From Acidobacteriota bacterium (GTDB lineage Bacteria; Acidobacteriota; Terriglobia; UBA7540), in assembly GCA_021784615.1 (NCBI GenBank), contig JAJYHU010000333.1, positions 1 through 9,091 of the forward strand: 9,091 nucleotides of DNA, written 5' to 3'. A program made the translations under genes and the position numbers. The notes under the pieces were generated by a model. It saw only the letters and a list, made by a program, of their open reading frames with translations, searched no databases and was not told the origin of the DNA. Below are positions 1-7,376 of the stretch, piece by piece; positions within the stretch are counted from its first letter, which is position 1, and every line of letters starts with the position of its first letter.

Positions 1-2487
1 CGAGCCCTTCGAGCCGGAGTAGCCGATGGAAAGGAGCGCTCTTGGCGCCAGTTGGCGCTCGAAGGTCAGGCTGTAGAGCTGCGCGTAAGCGGTCTTAATA
101 TCCGGGTTCACGTTGCGCATGGAGGTATGCGGCAAGGCAATCGTTCCGTTGCTTCCGGAAAGCGGGCCGGCGTTTGAGTTGGTGATGGGGCCGGGTGAGA
201 CACCGGAGCCGGCGACCAGAGAGATCACGGCGTAGTTGGGCGGATTCTGGATGACGTTGAACGTCACGTTGCCAAAGTTGCGCTCATAGCCAATGCCATA
301 GCCTCCGCGAAGGGATGTCTTGCCGTTGCCGAACATGTCCCAGGCAAAGCCGACGTGGGGCGAAAAGTCTTTATAGTCCGGCGCCCAAAGGCCTCCGACC
401 GGGCTCTTATCGGCAATCATCATGCTGGCATTGTGGTACTGCTCGAAGAAGTTGCTGCCGCTGCCCAGGTAAAAGTTGGAATCGAGATTGGGGTTCTTGT
501 TGTGCTGCACCCCAAAGTAGTCCCAGCGCAAGCCAAGCGTCAGGGTCAAAGTGCGCCGGACCTTCCACTGGTCGGTGATGTACAAGCCCCCTTCGTTGTA
601 GCGGTTGCTCCGGGTGAAGTTGGGCGCGCCCACCGGCAGGGTGACGGTACAATCGGGAGTGGGATTCGCGGGGTCAACGCAAGGGAATTTGCCCTGCGGA
701 TCGACGGCCGCTTGAAAAAGATAGAGATTCCCCGTCATGAAATTATCCAGGGCATTCGTGCCGCCCGAGGACAGAGCTTCGATCGCTTCCTCGTAAGCGC
801 CGAAGGCTCGGTTGTCGATGAGGTAAGTGTAGGTGCCGCCAAAACGCAGCGCGTGCGCCCCATGGGTGACACTGACGTCCTCGTAGGCCTCGTAGAAGTT
901 CTGGGGCCCGCCAAAGGGGATGGCGTTACCCGGCGTGGTCCCGCTGTAGCCGGGAAGGATGGATGTGTACCCGCCAATCGGCACGGCCACTTGATTTGCC
1001 AGGTAGAGGGTTGGCCCGATCGGGGCAGTTCCCAGGGGCTGAAGGTCGCTCAAACGGTTGAAGACAATTTTGGACTGGCTGACAACGTTCGGCGAGAACG
1101 TGCGGGTGTAAGAAACAAGGCCGTTATAGTCCGAGATCGTTTCACCAGTCTCGTAGCCGGCGTAGGGGCTGGTGTTAATGGTCCCGTTAAAATTGGCATC
1201 GTGGTTTTCGGCGAAGCGGAAATACATCTGCGACTTGTCGCTGATGTTCCAGTCCACGCGGCTGTCGAGCATGGATTGGTTGGTCGGTTCTCCTCCGCCG
1301 GCATCGGCGGGGGTGTTGTAGGTGACCTTATCCCACATGGGAGCGGTCATCGAATAACCCGCACAGGGTCCGGTGGCCGAATCCGCCGAGCAGGGATCTG
1401 ACTGGCCCTGGTTAATAATATCCTGGCGGGAAAGAACCGCCAGGGTTCGCAAGCCGGGGCGGGTCGCGCCGTACGTCTTGAAAAAGCTCTGGGTGCTGGC
1501 GGCGGAAGCCCCGATGAAGGCGGCGTCCGGGATCATGAAAACCTGCGGCGCGGCGCTACGGACGCGGTTCCATTCAGGGTTGGCGAAAAAGAAGAGCTTA
1601 TCCTTCTTGATGGGCCCGCCCACGGAGAACCCAAACTGGTTGCGCGTGTAGATTCCTTTATCAATGCCGTTGGCGTTGTTGTAAAAATCGTTGGAAGCCA
1701 AAGCTGAAACACGGTTGTACTCATAGGCCGAACCGTGAAATTGGTTGGTTCCGCTTCTGGTGACCACGTTGACGACGCCGGCATCGGCGCGGCCGTATTG
1801 CGCGCCAAAATTGTTGGTCAGGATGGTGTATTCCTGAACCGAGTCCATGGGAACAGGCTGGCCGACCGCGGCGGTAAATTCGTCGTTGTTGGCCGCGCCA
1901 TCGAGCAGGACGTTGGTTCCCGCGGCGCGCTGGCCGTTGATCGCAACACCCACGCCGCGGGCGCTCGGATCGTCCTCGGAAACGTAGCCGGAGATCGTGG
2001 CGAAATCGTAAGGGTTCCTGGTCAGCGATGGAAGCTGCTGAATGTCCTGCGAGGTGATTGTCTCGGACACCGTCGCCGTTTCCGTGTTCACTTGCGTGAG
2101 GCCGGTCCCGGTAACTTCCACGGTGGTGGCCGTGGAGGCAACGGCAAGGCGGATTTTCACCCCCACATTCCCGCCGACGCCCAGCCTGACCGTTTGCGCG
2201 GCTCTCTTGAATCCGGATTCTTCGACGGCCACGGAGTAAGAGCCGGGGAGCAGGTTGGTGAAAAGATAGTAGCCCTTGGAATCCGACTTGACATAGCGCA
2301 CCGCGCCGGTCGAGATGCTGGTTACCGTCACTTGAGCGTTCGGTACCACTGCACCGCTAGGGTCCGTAATCGTCCCGCCGATTCGGCCGGTTTCAACCTG
2401 CGCGCGGACTGGGGCAGGAACGAGAAAAAGAAACAACGAGGCGACGAGAGCAAGGCAGAATAACCGCTTCTTAAATAAACTGAACAT
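1..2487 (-). CDS. TonB-dependent receptor, Oar-like, with N-terminal carboxypeptidase-regulatory-like domain (partial, C-terminus outside window)
   Basis: The minus-strand frame is open from an ATG at 2487 to the left edge without a stop, giving 829 residues. A TAAAGGAGG Shine-Dalgarno at 2495-2503 lies 7 nt before the ATG. Residues 1-29 are a signal peptide with a probable cleavage site VRA|Q at 29/30. Residues about 34-115 look like a CarboxypepD_reg beta-sandwich (GGTITDPSGAVVPNAQV). A plug domain follows, with GTNVLLDGAANNDEF at 190-204. The barrel start shows GGPIKKDKLFFF at 290-301, and further on LRWDYFGVQHNKN and LRGGYGIGYERNFGN. These are hallmarks of the Oar/TonB-dependent receptors that are abundant in Acidobacteria. 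The family sits in the outer membrane and imports large ligands, often glycans or metal complexes, using TonB energy. The substrate here cannot be read from the sequence. Family members are usually about 1000-1200 residues, so roughly a quarter to a third is missing beyond the window. No internal frameshift was seen. Confidence 0.93.
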   Translation of the reverse strand, partial: MFSLFKKRLFCLALVASLFLFLVPAPVRAQVETGRIGGTITDPSGAVVPNAQVTVTSISTGAVRYVKSDSKGYYLFTNLLPGSYSVAVEESGFKRAAQTVRLGVGGNVGVKIRLAVASTATTVEVTGTGLTQVNTETATVSETITSQDIQQLPSLTRNPYDFATISGYVSEDDPSARGVGVAINGQRAAGTNVLLDGAANNDEFTAAVGQPVPMDSVQEYTILTNNFGAQYGRADAGVVNVVTRSGTNQFHGSAYEYNRVSALASNDFYNNANGIDKGIYTRNQFGFSVGGPIKKDKLFFFANPEWNRVRSAAPQVFMIPDAAFIGASAASTQSFFKTYGATRPGLRTLAVLSRQDIINQGQSDPCSADSATGPCAGYSMTAPMWDKVTYNTPADAGGGEPTNQSMLDSRVDWNISDKSQMYFRFAENHDANFNGTINTSPYAGYETGETISDYNGLVSYTRTFSPNVVSQSKIVFNRLSDLQPLGTAPIGPTLYLANQVAVPIGGYTSILPGYSGTTPGNAIPFGGPQNFYEAYEDVSVTHGAHALRFGGTYTYLIDNRAFGAYEEAIEALSSGGTNALDNFMTGNLYLFQAAVDPQGKFPCVDPANPTPDCTVTLPVGAPNFTRSNRYNEGGLYITDQWKVRRTLTLTLGLRWDYFGVQHNKNPNLDSNFYLGSGSNFFEQYHNASMMIADKSPVGGLWAPDYKDFSPHVGFAWDMFGNGKTSLRGGYGIGYERNFGNVTFNVIQNPPNYAVISLVAGSGVSPGPITNSNAGPLSGSNGTIALPHTSMRNVNPDIKTAYAQLYSLTFERQLAPRALLSIGYSGSKGS

Positions 2488-2928
2488 CCTTGTGCCTCCT
2501 TTAGGCAACGCCGCAAGCGCGGTCTAAGGTCAATGGTGCGCATTTCCGTCCCTGAACAGGTTGCCATCCAGCGCTCCTGCCCCCTACAGAACCTTGATGG
2601 AGAGGAGCGCCAGGATAAGCTCCCACGCCCGGCTATGAAAATTAGATTTGTGAATGTGGACCAATAGACCTCCTGGCTCGGAACACAGATGCGCGTGGTC
2701 CTATGATCCACTTTCCATGTTTGGATGTCCTCACTTCGGAGGAGCGCCCGACTTTTATCAGACGCCAGAACGCGAAGCAGTGAGCCAGCGCACACTCGCC
2801 TGTGACGGACATCACAAGGTCGATTAGAGAAGAAAGCCCTGAATTTGGCCGGCATCACGGGTATGGCGACAGCGAATACCACTGGTCTTCTCGGCTGAAG
2901 CAGGCCTTTGAGGTCTTCGCCTGGAACG
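2488..2928. other. Non-coding 5' flank of the TonB-dependent receptor
   Basis: No convincing gene was found in these 441 bases on either strand. The open frames crossing it have no family-like motifs. It contains the receptor's Shine-Dalgarno and an 8-bp perfect inverted repeat, GCGCTCCT (2571-2578) and AGGAGCGC (2603-2610). The right arm overlaps a 10-bp direct repeat, GAGGAGCGCC, at 2602-2611 and 2739-2748. A near-palindrome CCTGAACAGG lies at 2551-2560. No clean -35/-10 pair was found on the minus strand, so the receptor promoter is unassigned. Confidence 0.6.
2571..2610 (-). repeat. 8-bp inverted repeat in the receptor leader
   Basis: The arms at 2571-2578 and 2603-2610 are perfectly complementary with a 24-nt loop, about 80-115 nt upstream of the receptor ATG. 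It could form a leader stem or a regulator site, but there is no T-run and no conserved motif to tell which. It may be chance in GC-rich DNA. Confidence 0.3.
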
Positions 2929-3180
2929 CTACTTTTCTCCTATCAGGTAACGGCAGCCTGCGGGCCCCATGCGGCGGAATGGACGGCGTGGGCCGGGATG
3001 TCGCAGCGGTCGCCCAGCCTGAAAGTGCGGGACCGGCCCCCGGTGTTGACCGTCATCTCGCCGTCCAGGATCACGTGCGCGGTGGTGTTGGGGTGGGTGT
3101 GGTCCGCGTAGAAAGCTCCCGGACCGTCCTGCCAGATGTAGGTTCTGGTGAAGCTGATCTTCCCATTCTTTCTCGGTCAT
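2929..3180 (-). pseudogene. Small cupin-domain protein with two frame changes
   Basis: The minus strand encodes a short cupin_2-type barrel, but no single frame carries all of it. Frame A starts at ATG 3180, behind GGGAAGGGG, and reads MTEKEWEDQ. From about 3155 the cupin core continues in a second frame: TYIWQDGPGAFY, then DHTHPNTTAHVILDGEM (motif 1 with the HxH metal ligands), then GDRCDIPAHAVHSA (motif 2 with its His). That frame stops at 2943. At about 2970-2976 the family-like tail MGPAGCRYLIGEK resumes in frame A and ends at TAG 2929. The second shift looks like loss of one C in a GCC(C)GC run before ATG. Intact relatives are single small cytoplasmic cupins of about 85-100 residues that bind a metal; their reaction is unknown. 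Either this is a genuine decaying gene or the assembly has two indels. The first frame change cannot be placed to the base. Confidence 0.75.
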
Positions 3181-3271
3181 CGCGTTCCCCTTCCCGGCGC
3201 CGTCCATGATAACGCCTGGCCGGCGCGGCAAGGGAACAGGGTTCGATTCGAGCCTTCGAAGCCGATGGGAA

Positions 3272-3308
3272 CTTTGCTATGAAAAGTACTTGACACAATA
3301 TAGCAAAG
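3272..3308. promoter_or_regulatory. Perfect 9-bp inverted repeat, probable operator, upstream of the membrane protein/regulator pair
   Basis: CTTTGCTAT (3272-3280) and ATAGCAAAG (3300-3308) are exact reverse complements separated by 19 nt. The spacer contains the palindrome AAGTACTT (3284-3291) and a TTGACA hexamer (3290-3295). The right arm runs into the AAAGGGG Shine-Dalgarno (3305-3311) of the next gene. The whole element is AT-rich compared with its surroundings. A possible core promoter is TTGCTA (3274-3279) with TATAGC (3299-3304), but the 19-nt spacer is long. Because the second gene downstream is a winged-helix regulator, an autoregulatory operator is a reasonable inference, not shown. 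Confidence 0.5.
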
Positions 3309-3319
3309 GGGTGTACCAA

Positions 3320-3940
3320 ATGAGCATGGCTTCGATTCGGCCCTTTCGTCCCCGCGCCAAAGGTCCTGTAGACCTGGAAGCTCACGCCATGGACAACCTG
3401 CGCTTTATCCGCGAGACGATGGAAGGCGCATCGTCGTTTACGGCGGTGCCGGGGTGGGGCGGAATGCTGATGGGGATCACGGCGCTGGTAGCGGCCTTTG
3501 TGGCTTCTCTTCAGCCGAGCGCGGCGCTGTGGCTGGGCGTCTGGGTGCTGGAAGCGGCGGTCTCCTGCCTGATTGGCGCGGTGGCGATGCTGCAAAAGGC
3601 GCGAGCGTCGGATACGCCCTTGTTTTCACAGCCGGGTCGGAAATTTGCGCTAAGCCTGGCGCCGCCTCTTGTGGCGGGGGCGCTGTTGACGCTGGTGCTT
3701 TTCCGGGCCGGCTCGGTGGCGGTGCTGCCGGGGCTGTGGCTGCTGCTTTACGGTGCGGGCGTGGTAACCAGCGGAGCATTTTCCGTCCGGGTGGTGCCGG
3801 CGATGGGCGTGGCCTTCATGATTCTGGGCGCGGCCGCTTTGCTTTCGTCTGCGGCCTGGGGCGACGTTTTTATGGCGGCGGGATTTGGGGGCCTGCATCT
3901 CATCTTTGGAGCGATTATTGCCTGGAGGTATGGTGGCTAA
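3320..3940 (+). CDS. Small integral membrane protein of unknown function, partner of a winged-helix regulator
   Basis: I chose ATG 3320 because AAAGGGG at 3305-3311 is correctly spaced; the frame stays open upstream to 3206 but that part reads as intergenic. The product has 206 residues. A basic N-terminus (RPFRPRAKG) is followed by an amphipathic stretch MDNLRFIRETMEGASSFTAVP (residues 24-44). Six hydrophobic segments follow, at roughly 45-63, 68-90, 108-126, 128-148, 155-172 and 176-200, so it is an inner-membrane protein. The MDNLRFIRETME...FTAVPGWGG arrangement resembles an unnamed family that I associate with Acidobacteria genomes, next to a wHTH gene; that recollection cannot be checked here. 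No catalytic motif is visible. The stop overlaps the regulator start by 11 bp, which implies translational coupling and a shared function, perhaps sensing or a membrane-linked output. Confidence 0.8.
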   Translation: MSMASIRPFRPRAKGPVDLEAHAMDNLRFIRETMEGASSFTAVPGWGGMLMGITALVAAFVASLQPSAALWLGVWVLEAAVSCLIGAVAMLQKARASDTPLFSQPGRKFALSLAPPLVAGALLTLVLFRAGSVAVLPGLWLLLYGAGVVTSGAFSVRVVPAMGVAFMILGAAALLSSAAWGDVFMAAGFGGLHLIFGAIIAWRYGG

Positions 3941-4322
3941 GACAAGCGCTTTGGTCCGCGAACCGCGGGAGAACGAAGGCGAACTGGAAAGCGCCGCGCG
4001 GAATTCCGGCGCGAGGACTGCGAGCCGGACAGCGGCACTGGACCGCTTGATCCATGAGCGGATTCGCCTCGGCATCGTCAGTGCGCTTGCCGTGAATAAC
4101 TCGCTGAGCTTCCGGGACCTCAAGCAACTGCTGAAAACCACCGATGGCAATTTGAGCGTCCATGCCCGGAAGCTCGAGGAAGCGCAGTATATCGACTGCA
4201 AGAAGTCTTTTGACGGGCGCCTTCCCAAGACCATTTATCGCTTGACCTCGGCCGGCCGCAAGGCGCTGATGAATTACCTTGCGCACATGGAAGCGTTGAT
4301 CCGGGCGACGCGTGCCCGCTAG
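3930..4322 (+). CDS. Winged helix-turn-helix transcriptional regulator (HTH_34 / PF13601 type)
   Basis: The protein has 130 residues from ATG 3930. The best Shine-Dalgarno, GGAGG at 3924-3928, is only 1 nt from that ATG and 4 nt from the in-frame GTG at 3933, so either codon may be used. An in-frame ATG at 3885 lies deep inside the preceding gene and is unlikely. Residues 1-35 are a polar, probably disordered tail. Residues 37-125 form the winged helix: HERIRLGIVSAL, then the HTH core LSFRDLKQLLKTTDGNLSVHARKLE (59-83), the beta-wing YIDCKKSFDGRLPKTIYRLT (87-106), and a C-terminal helix that usually mediates dimerisation. This is the MarR/ArsR-like family often annotated 'winged helix DNA-binding domain'. 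No metal-binding Cys cluster is present. Its overlap with the membrane protein and the inverted repeat at 3272-3308 suggest it controls its own operon. Confidence 0.88.
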   Translation: MVAKTSALVREPRENEGELESAARNSGARTASRTAALDRLIHERIRLGIVSALAVNNSLSFRDLKQLLKTTDGNLSVHARKLEEAQYIDCKKSFDGRLPKTIYRLTSAGRKALMNYLAHMEALIRATRAR

Positions 4323-4357
4323 AACGAGGGAGAGAAAATTTTTTGGACAGGGGCTTT

Positions 4358-5092
4358 ATGACTCAAAGTTCTTTGCCGCGGCGGTCTTCTTCGGGAATTC
4401 ATGCAGCCATCATCATGGACGGCAACGGCCGCTGGGCCCAGCACCGCGGATTGCCGCGCCCGCAGGGCCATCGCGCCGGCGTCGAGGCCGTCCGGCGGGT
4501 GATTGCCGCAGCCCCGGAGTTGGGCGTCGGCGCGCTCACGCTCGATTGCTTTTCCTCGGACAACTGGCAGCGGCCGCCGGAAGAAGTGGCTTCGCTGTTC
4601 GGGATTTTCGAAAATTTCCTGTTCGCGGAGCCCACCCTGTGGATCGAACGCGGCGTCCGGGTCACGGTGTTCGGCCGGCGCGACCGCTTGCCCGCTACGC
4701 TGCTGGAAACGATTGAATACGCTGAAAATGCGACGTCCGGCGGCCACCGCCTCCAGGTGCGCCTGGGAATCGATTATTCCGGCCGGCAAACGATCCTCCG
4801 CGCCGCCCGGCGGCTTGCGCCCAACGCCGAACCTTCCGAGGCTGATTTCGGCCGGCTGCTGGCGGAAGCTTCCACCTCGCAAGACGTAATCCCGGAGGTC
4901 GATCTGCTGATCCGCACCGGCGGCGAACAGCGGTTCAGTGATTTTATGCTGTGGGAATGCGCATACGCGGAGCTGTTCTTCACGCCGCGCCTATGGCCCG
5001 ACTTCGCCGCGGACGACCTTGAATCCGCCATCAAAGATTTCCGTTCCCGCAACCGCCGCTTCGGCGCCGTCGCCGAAGCCGCCGCCGTCTAG
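4358..5092 (+). CDS. uppS: Cis-prenyltransferase, undecaprenyl diphosphate synthase family
   Basis: This enzyme condenses isopentenyl diphosphate onto an allylic diphosphate in cis, making the polyprenyl carrier lipid for peptidoglycan and other envelope glycans. ATG 4358 has AGGGG at 4349-4353; an in-frame TTG at 4343 is the alternative. The product has 244 residues, normal for the family. Visible landmarks are IIMDGNGRWA with catalytic Asp21, GHRAGVEAV at 38-46, FSSDNWQRP at 65-73, and RTGGEQRFSDFMLWECAYAE at 186-205, which holds the pyrophosphate-binding arginines (186, 192) and Glu205. Two substitutions are unusual: the common SxENW is SSDNW, and the residues before it are LTLDCF rather than a LTLYAF-like string. 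The gene is not next to cdsA, dxr or rseP, the usual housekeeping neighbours. It may therefore be a second, divergent copy, or make a different chain length. The family assignment is certain, the exact product less so. Confidence 0.92.
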   Translation: MTQSSLPRRSSSGIHAAIIMDGNGRWAQHRGLPRPQGHRAGVEAVRRVIAAAPELGVGALTLDCFSSDNWQRPPEEVASLFGIFENFLFAEPTLWIERGVRVTVFGRRDRLPATLLETIEYAENATSGGHRLQVRLGIDYSGRQTILRAARRLAPNAEPSEADFGRLLAEASTSQDVIPEVDLLIRTGGEQRFSDFMLWECAYAELFFTPRLWPDFAADDLESAIKDFRSRNRRFGAVAEAAAV

Positions 5093-5129
5093 GTGGGATC
5101 TGCCGCCCGTGGTGTTTGGAGGTCTTTCC

Positions 5130-6623
5130 GTGAAGAATCCAACTGTAAAGAGTTTTAAGGTTGTCGCGGCGGCGGCGGTGGCGGGAATCGCGGGCGATCT
5201 CCTGCTGCGCGCCGAGCTGCTCGGCGTGAACGTTGTCGTTTGGGCTTCCGTGCTGGTTGTGCTGGTCGTGATTCTTGCCCGGGGCCGGCCGATTGTTTCA
5301 CGGACAGACGACGCTCTGGCCGCGGGTGTTTTCCTGCTGTTTGCAGCCGACTTTGCCTGGCGGGCCTCGCCCTTCCTTCTAATGCTTGATTTCCTGGCGC
5401 TGGGGACGGTCGTTTCACTCGCCGCTTTGCGGCTGCCGGTGGCGCAGCTTCGAGCCTCAAACCTGATCGAATATCTGCGGGGCGCGGTGCTCGCCGCCCT
5501 CCACATGGCATTCGGGCCGCTCCTGCTGGTTTTTAAAGATACGGAATGGAATAGCGGCCTTCGCGCCAGGCGGCTCAAGTTCGCAACGGCGGTTGCGGGC
5601 GGGTTGCTACTGGGCGCTCCGGTCTTGCTGATCTTCACAGGCTTGCTGATGGGGGCCGATCCCGTCTTCGCCAGCCTTGTCCGAAGGACCCTGAACTTTC
5701 CTCAACTCTTCTCTCACCTCTTTCTGATCCTGTTCTTTGCCTGGATTGTGGGCGGTTTCCTGCGTGGCATCTTCTATTTTGATCCTGGCTCAGCTTCGCT
5801 TCCGCCGGCTCCGAAGAAGTTCGGACTTGGCGTTACGGAGATTGCGGTGGCGCTCGGCGCCGTGGATCTCCTCTTCCTTGCCTTTGTCGGGGTGCAACTC
5901 CGCTACTTGTTTGGAGGCGCGGCGCTGGTGGGCGTCACGCCCGGCTTGACCTACGCCCAGTATGCGCGGCGCGGATTTTTTGAGCTGGCCGCCGTCTCCG
6001 CCTTGGTTCTGCCCTTGCTTCTCGGGACGCATTGGTTGCTGCGGAACCAGACGCCACGAGCGAAAGGGATTTTCCGGATAGTTGCGGGAATCCAGGTGGC
6101 GCTGGTTTTCGCTATCATGGGATCGGCGGCGGAGCGCATGAGGATCTATCAGCAGGCATACGGCCTGACGGAGTTGCGGATATACACCATGGCGTTCATG
6201 GCGTGGCTGGCGGTGGTTTTCCTCTGGCTGGTCTTGACGATGTTTCGCGACCGGCGCGAGCGATTCACGTTTGGCGCCGTAGCGGCGGGCTTTGCGGCAA
6301 TTATGGTTCTCCACGCGATTAATCCCGACGCGCTCATCGCACGAGTCAACGCCCGGCGCGCCGCAGAGGGTCGTTCGTTTGACGCGGCTTACGTCGCCTA
6401 CGTTCTCAGCGCGGATGCGGTGCCGACGCTGATGGATGCCCTTCCTGAACTGGCAGCCCAAGACCAGCGTACGGTTGCCCGGGCTCTCCTCCACCGGTGG
6501 TCCGGCCCGCGATCTTCCGACTGGCGTTCCTGGAACTATGCGCGCTTCCGAGCTCGCGCTGCCGTGGGCGAACACAAAGCAGCGCTCGAACGTTTGGCGA
6601 ATCCATCCGCTGCCTGCCCGTAA
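5130..6623 (+). CDS. DUF4153/DUF4173-type polytopic membrane protein
   Basis: The start is GTG 5130, supported by GGAGGT at 5118-5123 with a 6-nt spacer; open frame further upstream lies inside uppS. The 497-residue protein has about ten or more hydrophobic segments over residues 10-395, so it spans the inner membrane many times. Family-like signatures are LTYAQYARRGFFELAAVSAL starting at residue 273, the INPDALIARVN string around residue 397, and DAAYVAYVLSADAVPTLMDA after it. This order (helical bundle, Y-A-x-Y-x-R-x-GFFEL, NxDxLIAR, D-x-x-Y-x-x-LSxDAVP) matches the DUF4153/DUF4173 group; which Pfam number applies needs a profile search. No enzymatic role is established for the group. It lies 37 bp after uppS on the same strand and is probably co-transcribed with it, which suggests an envelope role but does not prove one. 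Confidence 0.85.
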   Translation: MKNPTVKSFKVVAAAAVAGIAGDLLLRAELLGVNVVVWASVLVVLVVILARGRPIVSRTDDALAAGVFLLFAADFAWRASPFLLMLDFLALGTVVSLAALRLPVAQLRASNLIEYLRGAVLAALHMAFGPLLLVFKDTEWNSGLRARRLKFATAVAGGLLLGAPVLLIFTGLLMGADPVFASLVRRTLNFPQLFSHLFLILFFAWIVGGFLRGIFYFDPGSASLPPAPKKFGLGVTEIAVALGAVDLLFLAFVGVQLRYLFGGAALVGVTPGLTYAQYARRGFFELAAVSALVLPLLLGTHWLLRNQTPRAKGIFRIVAGIQVALVFAIMGSAAERMRIYQQAYGLTELRIYTMAFMAWLAVVFLWLVLTMFRDRRERFTFGAVAAGFAAIMVLHAINPDALIARVNARRAAEGRSFDAAYVAYVLSADAVPTLMDALPELAAQDQRTVARALLHRWSGPRSSDWRSWNYARFRARAAVGEHKAALERLANPSAACP

Positions 6624-6665
6624 CAAGCCCTGAGTTATTCTGTTTCCCATAACAAAGGATCGATC

Positions 6666-7376
6666 ATGAAACCTCGTTGCATTTTGTTTACGCTGCTGGC
6701 GGCAGTTGTGCTGGCGCTTTCGCCGGTGGTTTCCACCGCGCAGACGGTTATTGCTCCCTCCGGGCGGCATGTGGCTCGCGAGCCCATCGAGTGGATTCGG
6801 CTCTGGCTGTCGAACGTGAATAAGCAGGGCCTGCCGCAGGTGTTGCTGATCGGGGATTCGATTACCGCGGCCTATTACGATGACGTGGCGCGGGATCTAA
6901 AGGGCAAGGCATACGTGGGATATTTCGCGTCATCGCTCTCGGTTGGCGACCCGATGCTTCCCAAACAGATTGCGCTGCTTCTCCGGAACTACAAGTTCGA
7001 TGTAATCCACTTCAACAACGGGCTGCACGGCAGGGATTACAGTGAGGAAGAATATGCCCGCTATTTTCCCCAATACGTGAAAGCCATCCAGGCCAATGCC
7101 CGCGGCGCGCGGCTGATCTGGGCGAACAGCACGCCGGTCCGCATGGGCAAACGGATGTCCGAACTCGATCCCTGGACAAAGCGCGTGGCTGCCCGCAACA
7201 AAATTGCCGATGCGGACGCGCGCAAGCGAGGCATTCCGATCGACGACCTCTACGCCGTGGTTCTCAACCATCCCGAGTATTACGTGGGCGTTGATGACGC
7301 GCATCCGAACGCCGAAGGGAAGGCGGCGGAAGCCCGCGCCGTGGCGGCCTCAATGCTTAAAGCCTTGGGAAAATAG
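6666..7376 (+). CDS. Secreted SGNH/GDSL-family hydrolase
   Basis: The product has 236 residues from ATG 6666, with AAAGGA at 6654-6659 and a 6-nt spacer. Residues 1-25 are a signal peptide ending STA|Q, with no lipobox cysteine near the cleavage site, so it is exported to the periplasm or beyond. Block I is LLIGDSIT with the nucleophile Ser65. A glycine for the oxyanion hole may be Gly94 in SLSVGDP. Block III is VIHFNNGLHG with Asn117/118 in place of the classical GxND. Block V is DDAHPN, giving the Asp210-x-x-His213 pair. All catalytic positions are present, so it should be active as an esterase or deacylase. Related secreted SGNH proteins often act on acetylated glycans, but the substrate here is unknown. 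It follows the DUF4153 gene by 42 bp on the same strand. Confidence 0.88.
   Translation: MKPRCILFTLLAAVVLALSPVVSTAQTVIAPSGRHVAREPIEWIRLWLSNVNKQGLPQVLLIGDSITAAYYDDVARDLKGKAYVGYFASSLSVGDPMLPKQIALLLRNYKFDVIHFNNGLHGRDYSEEEYARYFPQYVKAIQANARGARLIWANSTPVRMGKRMSELDPWTKRVAARNKIADADARKRGIPIDDLYAVVLNHPEYYVGVDDAHPNAEGKAAEARAVAASMLKALGK

Noticed and set aside
355..2463. Long plus-strand open frames opposite the receptor (355-1401 and 1735-2463)
   Set aside because: They are antisense to a continuous receptor reading frame with full family motifs; their products look like GC-rich shadow translations.
2328..2882. 184-residue open frame on the minus strand across the receptor start
   Set aside because: It overlaps the clearly coding receptor N-terminus in another frame, has no recognisable motif and no good ribosome site.
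3290..3295. TTGACA as a -35 box for the membrane protein gene
   Set aside because: At 16-18 nt spacing only poor -10 matches occur, and these would overlap or abut the ATG. I treat the hexamer as part of the inverted-repeat region instead.
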